From Clostridia bacterium (GTDB lineage: Bacteria; Bacillota; Clostridia; UBA1212), in contig JAFTXP010000004.1 in the NCBI GenBank assembly GCA_017461545.1, positions 25,576 to 89,575 on the forward strand: 64,000 bases of DNA, written 5' to 3'. The notes under the pieces were generated by a model. That model searched no databases. It was not told the origin of the DNA and worked only from the letters and a program-made list of their open reading frames with translations. Each line of letters starts with the position of its first letter. Position 1 is the stretch's first letter. This document shows, in pieces, positions 47,674 to 55,673 of this stretch. The position numbers were made by a program, and so were the translations under genes.

Positions 47674-48531
47674 ATGAAAAAAATTAGAATTTTCAGTTTT
47701 ATATTGTCGCTGGTTCTTTCCGTATCAATATGTGGGTGTACGAAAAAGGCCAATGAGAACAGAGATGAATCGAAAGCTACATTGGTTAATAAAAACGGAC
47801 AGTATTATATACAGTTTGACGAAATAGATAAAAACATTAAAGATTCGTCTGCGAATTCAAAGATAGCTGAATATATTTATTTTTCCTCAATGGATGAATT
47901 TTATTCAAAAGTTAATGATTTAAATTTCTCTGAAGAAGAATTTGATATTATGTGCAGAAGTTTTCCTAGTGATGACAACGGAATAAAAGTATGCGATATG
48001 GATAATCTGTATCAGCCTGTTTTACCTTATAATACTGTTGTAGATGACATTGTTTGGGGAGGTAATAGTTATGTAACAACGTGGAATGCTCCGGAAGTTG
48101 CTTGTGGGATTGTAGAAATACTCAATACGGAAGATGATTTTTATAAAGTAATGAATTCGGTTCGTCCTGATAACTTTTTTGAAAAAGAGCATGTTGAAGT
48201 TTTGGATTATTCCGAAAGCCAAAATGATAAGTATATAATGAAATCATGGATATATACAACAAATTCGGAAACCGGAAAATCTAAATTCAGGCAGGAGCAG
48301 TATGAGACGGTTAGTACTGATGCATATTACAAGGTAATAATTCGCTACAGCATTGAATCTGATGTTGATTTTGGATATGAAGTGTCATATTCCGACACGA
48401 TTCCTCATAGGACACATATTTTCTGCAACAGCGGCGATAAGTATTGGTATAGTGAATTTTATAACATTGAATCCGCCTTAGATATCGACTGGCTGATGTC
48501 ATTTGATATTGAGCCGTATGTAGCTGAATAG
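47674..48531 (+). CDS. Lipoprotein, copy 2
   Basis: 285 residues with the same lipoprotein signal (ILSLVLSVSICGC) and the same C-terminus as copy 1. The central part (about residues 55-270) is related but clearly diverged, for example WGGNSYVTTWNAPEVACG where copy 1 has WYGDAYVTSWVASDGASG. ATG follows GAGGTG as in the other copies. It is paired with the unit-2 protease fragment 12 bases upstream. Confidence 0.85.
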   Translation: MKKIRIFSFILSLVLSVSICGCTKKANENRDESKATLVNKNGQYYIQFDEIDKNIKDSSANSKIAEYIYFSSMDEFYSKVNDLNFSEEEFDIMCRSFPSDDNGIKVCDMDNLYQPVLPYNTVVDDIVWGGNSYVTTWNAPEVACGIVEILNTEDDFYKVMNSVRPDNFFEKEHVEVLDYSESQNDKYIMKSWIYTTNSETGKSKFRQEQYETVSTDAYYKVIIRYSIESDVDFGYEVSYSDTIPHRTHIFCNSGDKYWYSEFYNIESALDIDWLMSFDIEPYVAE

Positions 48532-48558
48532 TTTCGCTTGAGTTGGCGGTATAAATTT

Positions 48559-48601
48559 ACACGGCAACAGGTTGTATCATAATCGCGGTCTGTTGCCGTG
48601 T
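48559..48601 (+). repeat. Unit-3 hairpin
   Basis: Same arms ACACGGCAACAG / CTGTTGCCGTGT as unit 2. The upstream ribosome site has become GGCGG. Confidence 0.8.
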
Positions 48602-48882
48602 TGTATATAGAAGCCGGAACTTTTTGCGATGGTAATATTTTAGCTCATGAAACTGCACATACGATGGGGATGCTTGATGTGTATGACAATAAGGGGCATG
48701 ATATTCAAGGTAGTTTTATTTGCATAATGGAACGGTATTATCCTTTTATGGGTGCAAACAATAAATATAGAGCAGAAATTTTTTATGAAGACATAATGAA
48801 TGGGAATACAGAGCCGTTTTGTGATTCTTGCACAGAGCAAATGACTCAGTTTACGAATGGATTATACTATAAAGGAAATTAA
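48598..48882 (+). CDS. Orphan C-terminal metalloprotease module, unit 3
   Basis: About 94 residues with HETAHTMGMLDVYDNKGHD and the shared end TEQMTQFTNGLYYKGN. The middle is more diverged than unit 2 (SFICIMERYYPFMGANNKYR) but the same 40 codons are missing before the motif. Frame open without stops; no signal peptide and the upstream site is GGCGG, so expression is doubtful. Paired with lipoprotein copy 3. Confidence 0.6.
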   Translation: MLYIEAGTFCDGNILAHETAHTMGMLDVYDNKGHDIQGSFICIMERYYPFMGANNKYRAEIFYEDIMNGNTEPFCDSCTEQMTQFTNGLYYKGN

Positions 48883-48894
48883 GAGGTGATTTGC

Positions 48895-49743
48895 ATGAAA
48901 AAAAATAGAATTTTTAGTTTTATATTGTCGCTGGTTCTTTCCGTATCAATATGTGGGTGTACGAAAAAGGACAATGCTAACAAAGATGAATCGAAAGCTA
49001 CATTGGTTAATAAAAACGGACAGTATTATATACAACTTGACGATACAGCCGGAAATAATGCGTCGTATGACAGTTCAAAAATAATTCAATATATTTATTT
49101 TTCTTCAATGGATGAATTCTATTCAAGAGTTACTGAGTTGGATTTCTCAGAAGAAGAAATTGATATTATGCATAGTTTTTCTCGTGATGATAACGGAATT
49201 AAAGTATGTGATATGGATAATCTGTATCAACTTGTTTTACCAAATGATGCTTCCGTAGAAAATATTGCATGGAGTGGTAACGAGTATGTAACACTATGGA
49301 ATTCGCCAAGTGTTACCCAAGGTATGGCATTTATGCTTAATACAGAAGGTCGGTTTCAAAACGAGATGGCAGCAGCTCTTCCGGATGACTATTTTGAACA
49401 AGAGAATATTGAAGTTTTGGACTATGCAGAAGTTCAAAATACCGGTTACACAACAAAAAAATGGACATATAATCACATGACAGTAGATGGTAAATTTAAA
49501 AAGCGGATTGAAGTATACGAAACAGATGCCATTGATCTGTATCGTAAGATAATAATACGCTACACGATTGAAAAACCTGATGCAAATTCGGATATTGTAT
49601 GTTCAGATACTATTCCTTTTGATGTAAGTGTTTTCACTAAAAGAGAAAATAAGTATTGTTGGAATCTTATGACGAAAATCGAGGATCCTTTAGATATCGA
49701 CTGGCTGATGTCATTTGATATTGAGCCGTATGTAGCTGAATAG
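48895..49743 (+). CDS. Lipoprotein, copy 3
   Basis: 282 residues, same signal and C-terminus as the other copies. After KATLVNKNGQYYIQ the sequence LDDTAGNNASYDSSKIIQYI is shared with copy 4 but not copies 1-2. The region around residues 120-260 is strongly diverged (FMLNTEGRFQNEMAAALPDD). The pattern of conserved ends and variable middle suggests recombination or diversifying selection. Confidence 0.85.
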   Translation: MKKNRIFSFILSLVLSVSICGCTKKDNANKDESKATLVNKNGQYYIQLDDTAGNNASYDSSKIIQYIYFSSMDEFYSRVTELDFSEEEIDIMHSFSRDDNGIKVCDMDNLYQLVLPNDASVENIAWSGNEYVTLWNSPSVTQGMAFMLNTEGRFQNEMAAALPDDYFEQENIEVLDYAEVQNTGYTTKKWTYNHMTVDGKFKKRIEVYETDAIDLYRKIIIRYTIEKPDANSDIVCSDTIPFDVSVFTKRENKYCWNLMTKIEDPLDIDWLMSFDIEPYVAE

Positions 49744-49770
49744 TTTCGCTTGAGTTGGCGGTATAAATTT

Positions 49771-49813
49771 ACACGGCAACAGGTTGTATCATAATTGCGG
49801 TCTGTTGCCGTGT
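49771..49813 (+). repeat. Unit-4 hairpin
   Basis: Same arms as units 2 and 3; upstream site GGCGG. Confidence 0.8.
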
Positions 49814-50058
49814 TGTATAGAGAAGCCGGAACTTTTTGCGATGGTAATATTTTAGCTCGCGAGACTGCACATACGATGGGGATGCCGGATGTGTATGATG
49901 ATGAAAATCATGAATTAAACTGTATAATGGAAAAATATAATCCTGTGACAGCGGAGTGGTTATATTCTCTCATTGAAATGGGTGAAGCTCCGTTTTGTGA
50001 TTCTTGCACAGAGCAAATGAATCGGTTTACAAGTGGCGTATACTACAGAGGAAATTAA
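49810..50058 (+). CDS. Orphan C-terminal metalloprotease module, unit 4, with a lost zinc ligand
   Basis: About 82 residues. The motif reads RETAHTMGMPDVYD: the first zinc-binding His is Arg (CGC codon near 49858), so this copy should be catalytically dead. The segment after the motif is shorter and different (ENHELNCIMEKYNPVTAEWL), while the end CTEQMNRFTSGVYYRGN is still recognisable. Frame open. Paired with lipoprotein copy 4. Confidence 0.6.
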   Translation: MLYREAGTFCDGNILARETAHTMGMPDVYDDENHELNCIMEKYNPVTAEWLYSLIEMGEAPFCDSCTEQMNRFTSGVYYRGN

Positions 50059-50070
50059 GAGGTGATTTGC

Positions 50071-50922
50071 ATGAAAAAAATTAGAATTTTTAGTTTTATA
50101 TTGTCGCTGGTTCTTTCTGTATCAATATGTGGGTGTACGAAAAAGGACGATGAGAACAGAGATGAATCGAAAGCTACATTGGTTAATAAAAACGGACAGT
50201 ATTATATACAACTTTATGATAACGCCGGAAATAATGCGTCGTATGACAGTTCAAAAATAATTCAATATATTTATTTTTCTTCAATGGATGAATTCTATTC
50301 AAGAGTTACTGAGTCGAATTTCTCAGAAGAAGAAATTGATATTATGCATGGTTTTTCTCGTGATGATAACGGAATAAAAGTATGCGATATGGATGATCTG
50401 TATCAACCTGTTTTGCCTTATAATGCTACTGTAGAAAATATTGCTTGGACCGGCGACGAGTATACAACACTCTGGAGTTCTACGGAAGTAGCAAGCGGTT
50501 TGTTTTATGTACTCGATACGGAAAACGAACTTTCTAATACGATGGAACGCCTTTGCCCAGATAGCTTTTTTGATCAAGAGTATGTTGAAGTTTTGGATTA
50601 TTCTGAAAGTCAAAGTAATAAGTATATACGGAAAACGTGGGTATTTACGACAACTACGGAATATGGAGAAACTAAATTTAGGCGAGAGCAGTACGAAAGC
50701 ATTAGTAATGGGAGAAATTACAAGGCAATAGTTAATTACAGAATTGCATCTACTGTTGATTATGGTTATGAAGTGAAAATGTCTGACACGGTTCCTGATA
50801 CAATATATATTTTCTGCAACAGCGGTAATAAGTATTGGTATAATCTTATAACAGATGTTGATGATACCATAGATATCGACTGGCTGATGTCATTTGATAT
50901 TGAGCCGTATGTAGCTGAATAG
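50071..50922 (+). CDS. Lipoprotein, copy 4
   Basis: 283 residues with the shared signal and the end DIDWLMSFDIEPYVAE. The N-terminal third is nearly the same as copy 3 (YDNAGNNASYDSSKIIQYI), the last third closer to copy 2 (IFCNSGNKYWYN, VDYGYEV), so it looks like a mosaic of neighbouring copies. ATG after GAGGTG. Last gene of the array; after it the repeat flank is cut short at 50935. Confidence 0.85.
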   Translation: MKKIRIFSFILSLVLSVSICGCTKKDDENRDESKATLVNKNGQYYIQLYDNAGNNASYDSSKIIQYIYFSSMDEFYSRVTESNFSEEEIDIMHGFSRDDNGIKVCDMDDLYQPVLPYNATVENIAWTGDEYTTLWSSTEVASGLFYVLDTENELSNTMERLCPDSFFDQEYVEVLDYSESQSNKYIRKTWVFTTTTEYGETKFRREQYESISNGRNYKAIVNYRIASTVDYGYEVKMSDTVPDTIYIFCNSGNKYWYNLITDVDDTIDIDWLMSFDIEPYVAE

Positions 50923-51134
50923 TTTCGCTTGAGTTAAACACACAAAACATTACCTTGAATTGATATCAAGTTTTTCTAATTGCGTATTTAGAGTTTAATA
51001 TAGTTGTTTTAATATTTGTAATTAGACTTGCCGTTAATGTTTTGATATAAGGGAAAATGAACCGGGATAGGAAGTTTATATTATGTTTTGGTAAAAAAAA
51101 GAGGTAAAAAAAAGACCGTTAATCGGTTAAAATT
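50923..51134 (+). other. Gap after the lipoprotein array
   Basis: About 210 AT-rich bases without a gene. A weak inverted repeat (ACTTGATATCAA region near 50957) is present but no clear terminator. Confidence 0.6.
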
Positions 51135-51139
51135 CACTA

Positions 51140-51168
51140 TTGACATCCATTCCTAACAAGTGTAGAAT
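51140..51168 (+). promoter_or_regulatory. Promoter of the rplU operon
   Basis: TTGACA (51140-51145), 17-base spacer, TAGAAT (51163-51168). Start near 51175. Confidence 0.85.
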
Positions 51169-51174
51169 ATCACA

Positions 51175-51284
51175 GTATCCGCTCTGACGGGGCTTCTAAA
51201 TCTATGCCTTTTTTCGGCATGGTGCCTGCGTAACAGAATTGATCCGGTTCTGTGTAAGGCGAGACTTTATAGGAGGTGTATATT
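51175..51284 (+). ncRNA. L21 leader RNA
   Basis: Structured leader of about 110 bases before rplU. It contains a short hairpin ATGCCTTTTTTCGGCAT (about 51202-51220) and a second stem AGAATTGATCCGGTTCT (51234-51250). Position, size and architecture fit the Firmicutes L21 leader thought to bind L21 for autoregulation. Confidence 0.7.
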
Positions 51285-51599
51285 ATGGATTATGCTATTG
51301 TTGTTACAGGCGGTAAGCAGTACAAAGTTACTGAGGGCGAGAAGGTATTTATCGAGCTTATCGGTAAGGAGGCTGACGAGGCTGTAGTATTTGACAAGGT
51401 TCTTGCTGTTTCAAACGGTGACGAAGTTACTTTCGGTGCTCCTTATGTTGAGGGTGCTACTGTTGATGCTAAGGTTGTAAAGAACGGCAAAGATAAGAAG
51501 ATCATGATTATTAAGCATAAGGCAAAGAAGGGCTACCGTAAAAGACAGGGCCACAGACAGCCTTATACACAGGTTATCATTGAGAAGATCAATGCCTGA
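51285..51599 (+). CDS. rplU: Ribosomal protein bL21
   Basis: 104 residues, [20 protein letters not shown] and the basic end [19 protein letters not shown]. The ATG at 51285 follows AGGAGGTG by 7 bases. First gene of the conserved rplU-prp-rpmA operon. Confidence 0.97.
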   Translation: MDYAIVVTGGKQYKVTEGEKVFIELIGKEADEAVVFDKVLAVSNGDEVTFGAPYVEGATVDAKVVKNGKDKKIMIIKHKAKKGYRKRQGHRQPYTQVIIEKINA

Positions 51600-51610
51600 G
51601 GCGTGTACTT

Positions 51611-51970
51611 ATGATTAAGGTTGCTGTTCGTCGGGGTGCAGACGGCTCTGTACAAAGTTTCAGAGTAAAAGGTCATGCAGGTTATGATGTTGAGGGTAAG
51701 GATATTATTTGTTCTGCCGCATCGGCTGTTGCATATACCGCTGCAGGATATTTCGAAGAGAAATACAACCCGGACGGAAGGAAGCAGACTTTATTTGAAG
51801 AAAAAAGCGGTGATTTTTCATGGAAACGGCCCAGGATAACCGACAGAAGTGAAAATATTGCGGCTGATGCAGTTTTAGATGCTATGGTCATAGGATTTAA
51901 ACAGATTGAGTACAGCTACGGAAGTAAATATTTGGTTGTTAGTGAAGAGGAGGTAGAATCCCATGCTTAA
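51611..51970 (+). CDS. prp: Ribosomal-processing cysteine protease Prp
   Basis: 119 residues. The catalytic pair His22 and Cys34 is visible in [19 protein letters not shown], at the same positions as in S. aureus Prp. It removes the N-terminal extension of ribosomal protein L27, and rpmA here has such an extension. It overlaps rpmA by 8 bases. Confidence 0.95.
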   Translation: MIKVAVRRGADGSVQSFRVKGHAGYDVEGKDIICSAASAVAYTAAGYFEEKYNPDGRKQTLFEEKSGDFSWKRPRITDRSENIAADAVLDAMVIGFKQIEYSYGSKYLVVSEEEVESHA

Positions 51971-52241
51971 GATTAATTTGCAGTTATTCGCTCACAAAAA
52001 AGGTCTCGGTAGTACAAAGAACGGCAGAGACTCTGAGTCCAAGAGACTCGGTGTGAAGAAGAGCGACGGACAGGCTGTTGTCGCCGGCAATATTATTGTC
52101 AGACAGAGAGGCACAAAGATTCATCCCGGTACAAACGTTGGTATTGGTACTGACTATACTATCTACGCTTTAAAGGATGGTAAAGTATCATTCACACGTC
52201 TTGGCAAGGATAAGAAGCAGGTCTCTGTTATCGAAGCCTGA
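51963..52241 (+). CDS. rpmA: Ribosomal protein bL27 with cleavable N-terminus
   Basis: 92 residues starting MLKINLQLF then [18 protein letters not shown]. The first nine residues are the extension cut by Prp; mature L27 would start at AHKKG. GAGGAGGT precedes the ATG inside prp. The L27 N-terminus reaches the peptidyl-transferase centre. Confidence 0.97.
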   Translation: MLKINLQLFAHKKGLGSTKNGRDSESKRLGVKKSDGQAVVAGNIIVRQRGTKIHPGTNVGIGTDYTIYALKDGKVSFTRLGKDKKQVSVIEA

Positions 52242-52269
52242 TATATTGGTTTGATATTTATTAAACTGC

Positions 52270-52303
52270 AGCCGCAGGTGACGTACAGTCACCTGCGGCT
52301 TTT
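52270..52303 (+). terminator. Terminator after rpmA
   Basis: Stem AGCCGCAGGTGAC / GTCACCTGCGGCT, loop GTACA, then TTTT. Confidence 0.9.
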
Positions 52304-52340
52304 GTCGTTCCGATTGTAAAGTACTTCCAACTGTGATTTC

Positions 52341-52369
52341 TTGACTTATTTCGACATATTTCTTATAAT
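52341..52369 (+). promoter_or_regulatory. Promoter of the amidase gene
   Basis: TTGACT (52341-52346), 17-base spacer, TATAAT (52364-52369), about 57 bases before the start. Confidence 0.8.
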
Positions 52370-52425
52370 CTCAACAGTTATTTAATTATTTTACTTATGA
52401 TGAAAAAATTTAAGGCGGTGGATAC

Positions 52426-54936
52426 ATGAGGAGATTAGTGCGTTATATATCTTTTGCACTTGCTTTATGTATTATGACCGTTTTTTTTACGTCAGAATTT
52501 ATCAGCAGCGAAAATTCTGAACGAGTTTCGTATTTATCTGCTGATGCGGCAGGTGTTGTTATAACACTTGATCCCGGTCATGGAGGTTCAGATCCCGGAA
52601 CCAGTTCTGCGTTTTCTAACGGCGGATCGCATTATGAAAGTTGGTATAATCTTGAAATCGCAAAATCAGCAAAAGAAAGGCTCGAAAAATACGGAATTAC
52701 TGTTTATATGACAAGAACAGCGGATGCTGAAATCAGTTTGTCGGAAAGAGTGAATATTGCAGTTGATAACGGTTCTGATGCGCTTATATCAATTCATAAT
52801 AATTCTGCCGCTGCAAGCTCTGCAACAGGATCGGTTGTATGCGTCCCTAACGAGAATTACCGAGCTGAAATGAGTACAAAGTCATCTGATATTGCTCATA
52901 AGATATTGGAAAATTTGTCTGAATCACCCGGTACAAGAAACAGAGGACTTCTTAAAGCGTCGTATAAAGGGTTGTATTATCCGGACGGAAGCGCTGCCGA
53001 CTATTATGCAATTAACAGATATGCAAAACAAAGAGGCCTTAATGCGTCTATGATAGTTGAATGTGCTTTTTGTACTAATCCTTCCGATGTGTCATTGCTT
53101 GAGGATGAAGAAAACCGAAGAAAAATGGGATATTCAATTGCAGACGGTATTGCAGAACATTACGGACTCAGAATGGTTGAGGACAAACCTGCTGCGCCAA
53201 AGTATTTTGCGGAAATAACTGCTGTAAATGAAGGCGGGAAAGTAGGTTTTAATGATGATTATTCACTGAATCGTCTGACTGGTCTGAATGACGGTTCAGT
53301 TATTGCCTTTAAAATTAAGGCGGAGTCAGGATATAAATGTTCGTCGATAACTGTCGGTTCTGAAAATATTGAAGTGTACGGAAACGGAACAGGCGCTGCA
53401 TCATATAAGGTTAAAATTTCAGGTGCGGATACAAAAATTAAGGTAACATTTGAAAAGATTTTGTATAGTTTGGGTGTATACAGAGTGACAACCGATTTTC
53501 TGAACGTCAGGGAATTGCCGAATGCAGATGATTCTACCGGCGTTTTAGGACAGCTTAATACAAATGACCGATTTACCGTTACCGAAATTGTAAATACGCA
53601 TTGGGGTAAAGTTGTCTTTAACGGTCAGACAGGATATATATCTATTCATTTAAATTATGCGGAATTTGTAAGTGATCTTATTATAGAATCAAATGATATT
53701 GTTTTTGACAACAATGAGTCGGTTAAGTGGATAAAAGAAGATGTTCCGGACGGTACAAGTGTGGATTTATATACGGATCAGACTACTGAAGATGTTTTTA
53801 TGAGAGTAAGCAGTGAAAGCAGTAATACGCCGTATATTAATTTCAGGTTTGATAAGCTGGGAAGTATGTATGCTGATAAGTACCGTTACGTTTTGATAAC
53901 TGCAAAAACTTCCGCCGGCGGACAGGCGAAAATGTCTTTTTATACAGAAAATAATCAGTCAACACCTGCTTGCAGTAAAATATTTCAATGGAAAAGTGAC
54001 GGGTTGTGGTACAATTATTTAATTGATTTGTCCGGTGAAGAAGAATGGACAGGAGAAATACACAAAATAGTTTTTGAATATTCTGATTCAAGCGGAGACG
54101 GAAATATTCTTTATTTCAGGAACATCAGATTTTTAACTGCGAAACCGCAGGAGCCTTCTTTAAGATTAAGCAGTTCTGTTATGGAGCTTGGAAGCAGTAT
54201 AACCGTCGGATATTCAGGTCTTGAAGATTATTTCGGTACAAACGATAATATTTTGCCCTTTATTTCTGTATATGCAGATAACGCTGATTTTTTGGGAGAA
54301 CCGTTGTTTAAAAAGTATCTGAATGAATCAGAGGGCACGTTTGAATTTTCGGCAGATTCTACCGAAGGAAAAATCGATGAAGGTAATTATGTTATACGTT
54401 TGGGATTTGATGCAAAAGGTACAGCTGGTAAAAGTGTGAATTTGCAGAGTGTATTTTTATATTCTTCTGATTCAAAGACACTTTTGAAAGTTGAGAAGCC
54501 CGTCAGATATGTAATCGGTCTATATCAGGTATATATACCGAGAGATAATGACGGTTTTGCATTGATAAGATCAAACCCTTCCGGGTATGCAGTAGTAAAA
54601 GCTGCTGTTCCGAACAATGCATACATAAATATCACAAATATTTCCGATGTGTGGGGATACGTTTCATACAATGGAATTGAAGGCTGGATAAATATTGAAG
54701 ATTATTTGAATTTTGTTTCGGAACATTTTGATACATCAGAAAGTTCTTATGTAAAAAAGGGAGATGTAAATGCAGACGGTGCTGTAAACGTTTTGGATGT
54801 TGCAGACATTGTTGCGTATAAAAGAGGTAATTTAAATTTAACGGAGAAAGTTTTGCTTGAGTCAGGTATTTATTTTCAGAGTGAAGCCATAACAGTTGTG
54901 ACATTGGTCAGAATATATAATATTATTATCCGATAA
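52426..54936 (+). CDS. Secreted N-acetylmuramoyl-L-alanine amidase with SH3-like domains and degenerate dockerin
   Basis: 836 residues. After a signal peptide (to about residue 27) comes an Amidase_3 domain (about 43-243) with zinc-site elements TLDPGHGGSDPG, the Glu of NLEIAKSAK, SIHNNSAA and the catalytic Glu in MIVECAFCTNPSD. Then a beta-rich insert, a bacterial SH3-like domain (VYRVTTDFLNVRELPNAD), a jelly-roll-like region, a second SH3-like domain (WGYVSYNGIEGWINIED) and a C-terminal dockerin-like segment: one canonical calcium loop DVNADGAVNVLD near residue 783 and a second half without calcium residues. It cleaves the amide between MurNAc and L-Ala in the wall. ATG after AAGGCGGTGG. 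Confidence 0.88.
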   Translation: MRRLVRYISFALALCIMTVFFTSEFISSENSERVSYLSADAAGVVITLDPGHGGSDPGTSSAFSNGGSHYESWYNLEIAKSAKERLEKYGITVYMTRTADAEISLSERVNIAVDNGSDALISIHNNSAAASSATGSVVCVPNENYRAEMSTKSSDIAHKILENLSESPGTRNRGLLKASYKGLYYPDGSAADYYAINRYAKQRGLNASMIVECAFCTNPSDVSLLEDEENRRKMGYSIADGIAEHYGLRMVEDKPAAPKYFAEITAVNEGGKVGFNDDYSLNRLTGLNDGSVIAFKIKAESGYKCSSITVGSENIEVYGNGTGAASYKVKISGADTKIKVTFEKILYSLGVYRVTTDFLNVRELPNADDSTGVLGQLNTNDRFTVTEIVNTHWGKVVFNGQTGYISIHLNYAEFVSDLIIESNDIVFDNNESVKWIKEDVPDGTSVDLYTDQTTEDVFMRVSSESSNTPYINFRFDKLGSMYADKYRYVLITAKTSAGGQAKMSFYTENNQSTPACSKIFQWKSDGLWYNYLIDLSGEEEWTGEIHKIVFEYSDSSGDGNILYFRNIRFLTAKPQEPSLRLSSSVMELGSSITVGYSGLEDYFGTNDNILPFISVYADNADFLGEPLFKKYLNESEGTFEFSADSTEGKIDEGNYVIRLGFDAKGTAGKSVNLQSVFLYSSDSKTLLKVEKPVRYVIGLYQVYIPRDNDGFALIRSNPSGYAVVKAAVPNNAYINITNISDVWGYVSYNGIEGWINIEDYLNFVSEHFDTSESSYVKKGDVNADGAVNVLDVADIVAYKRGNLNLTEKVLLESGIYFQSEAITVVTLVRIYNIIIR

Positions 54937-54987
54937 GCAGAATAAAAATTTTTATGTGGGACATCCTATTTTCATGAGGTGATTTTT

Positions 54988-55530
54988 TTGATTTCATGGA
55001 TAGGGTGTTTCTTTATATACAGTTTTTTCGGCTGTGTTTTAGAAACTGTATTTTGTTTCGTGTTTAATTTCAAAATTGAATCAAGAAAATGTATGCTCTT
55101 GTCTGCTTTATGTCCTGTGTACGGGTTGGGCGGAATTGCGGTAAGTGCATTGTCATTTCCATTCAAAGATAATAAAATTATCACTTTTTTTATAGGAATG
55201 ATTGCTGCGACCCTTGTTGAATATATTATGGATATGTTTTATAAAGATTTTTTGGGCGTATCATTTTGGAATTATTCACAGCGTCCATTGAATATTAACG
55301 GAAGAGTGTGGATTGTGTATTCTATCTGTTGGGGACTTCTATCACTTCTTTTGGTTTATAAAATTCATCCTGCGGTATGGTCTTTTGTAACAGAAATTCC
55401 TTCTTCAGCCATTGTCTCATTCGGTATATTTTTTGCTGTCGATATGGTTTTAAGCAGTATCCTTATGTATCATTTTCAAACAAAAGATGCAATAAATCTG
55501 TCTTGGATTTATCACAAACTGATATCATAG
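54988..55530 (+). CDS. Putative ABC-transporter-permease-like membrane protein (CmpB family)
   Basis: 180 residues, about five membrane helices. It starts ISWIGCFFIYSFFGCVLETVFC and contains WNYSQRPLNINGRVWIVYSI, the signature of the CmpB/PF06541 group, whose function is not established. TTG start at 54988, with GAGGTGAT ending about 5 bases before; the GTG at 54979 lies inside that site. Confidence 0.78.
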   Translation: MISWIGCFFIYSFFGCVLETVFCFVFNFKIESRKCMLLSALCPVYGLGGIAVSALSFPFKDNKIITFFIGMIAATLVEYIMDMFYKDFLGVSFWNYSQRPLNINGRVWIVYSICWGLLSLLLVYKIHPAVWSFVTEIPSSAIVSFGIFFAVDMVLSSILMYHFQTKDAINLSWIYHKLIS

Positions 55531-55585
55531 GAATTTGACATAAAAGTTTGCGTTTCCATGTAAGTTCTCAATTTTATTTTTGTAT

Positions 55586-55614
55586 TTGACTTTATCAATG
55601 CTGTGTATTATTAT
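55586..55614 (+). promoter_or_regulatory. Promoter of the 590-residue surface protein gene
   Basis: TTGACT (55586-55591), 17-base spacer, TATTAT (55609-55614). The leader has a small ACCAG/CTGGT hairpin before AAGGAGGG. Confidence 0.75.
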
Positions 55615-55673
55615 TTTTTATATATATTGAGATTACCAGACATACTGGTTTTTACAAGGAGGGTTATATTATT

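Larger units (their letters stand above)
47311..50922 (+). repeat. Three tandem units of about 1.2 kb: truncated protease end plus lipoprotein
   Basis: Units 47311-48531, 48532-49743 and 49744-50922 (1221, 1212 and 1179 bases). Each starts with the same sequence after a lipoprotein stop (TAGTTTCGCTTGAGTTGG), then a hairpin, a 5'-truncated copy of the protease 3' end and a lipoprotein gene. Flanks and signal-peptide coding regions are nearly identical; the middles have diverged. All frames are open. Confidence 0.92.

Noticed and set aside
47338..49813. Repeated 43-base hairpins as integron attC sites
   Set aside because: They lack the RYYYAAC/GTTRRRY core pairs, no integrase gene is present, and they are explained by tandem duplication of the unit.
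47311..50922. Insertion-sequence or phage cargo as cause of the repeats
   Set aside because: No transposase, integrase, terminal inverted repeats around the whole array or target duplications are seen.
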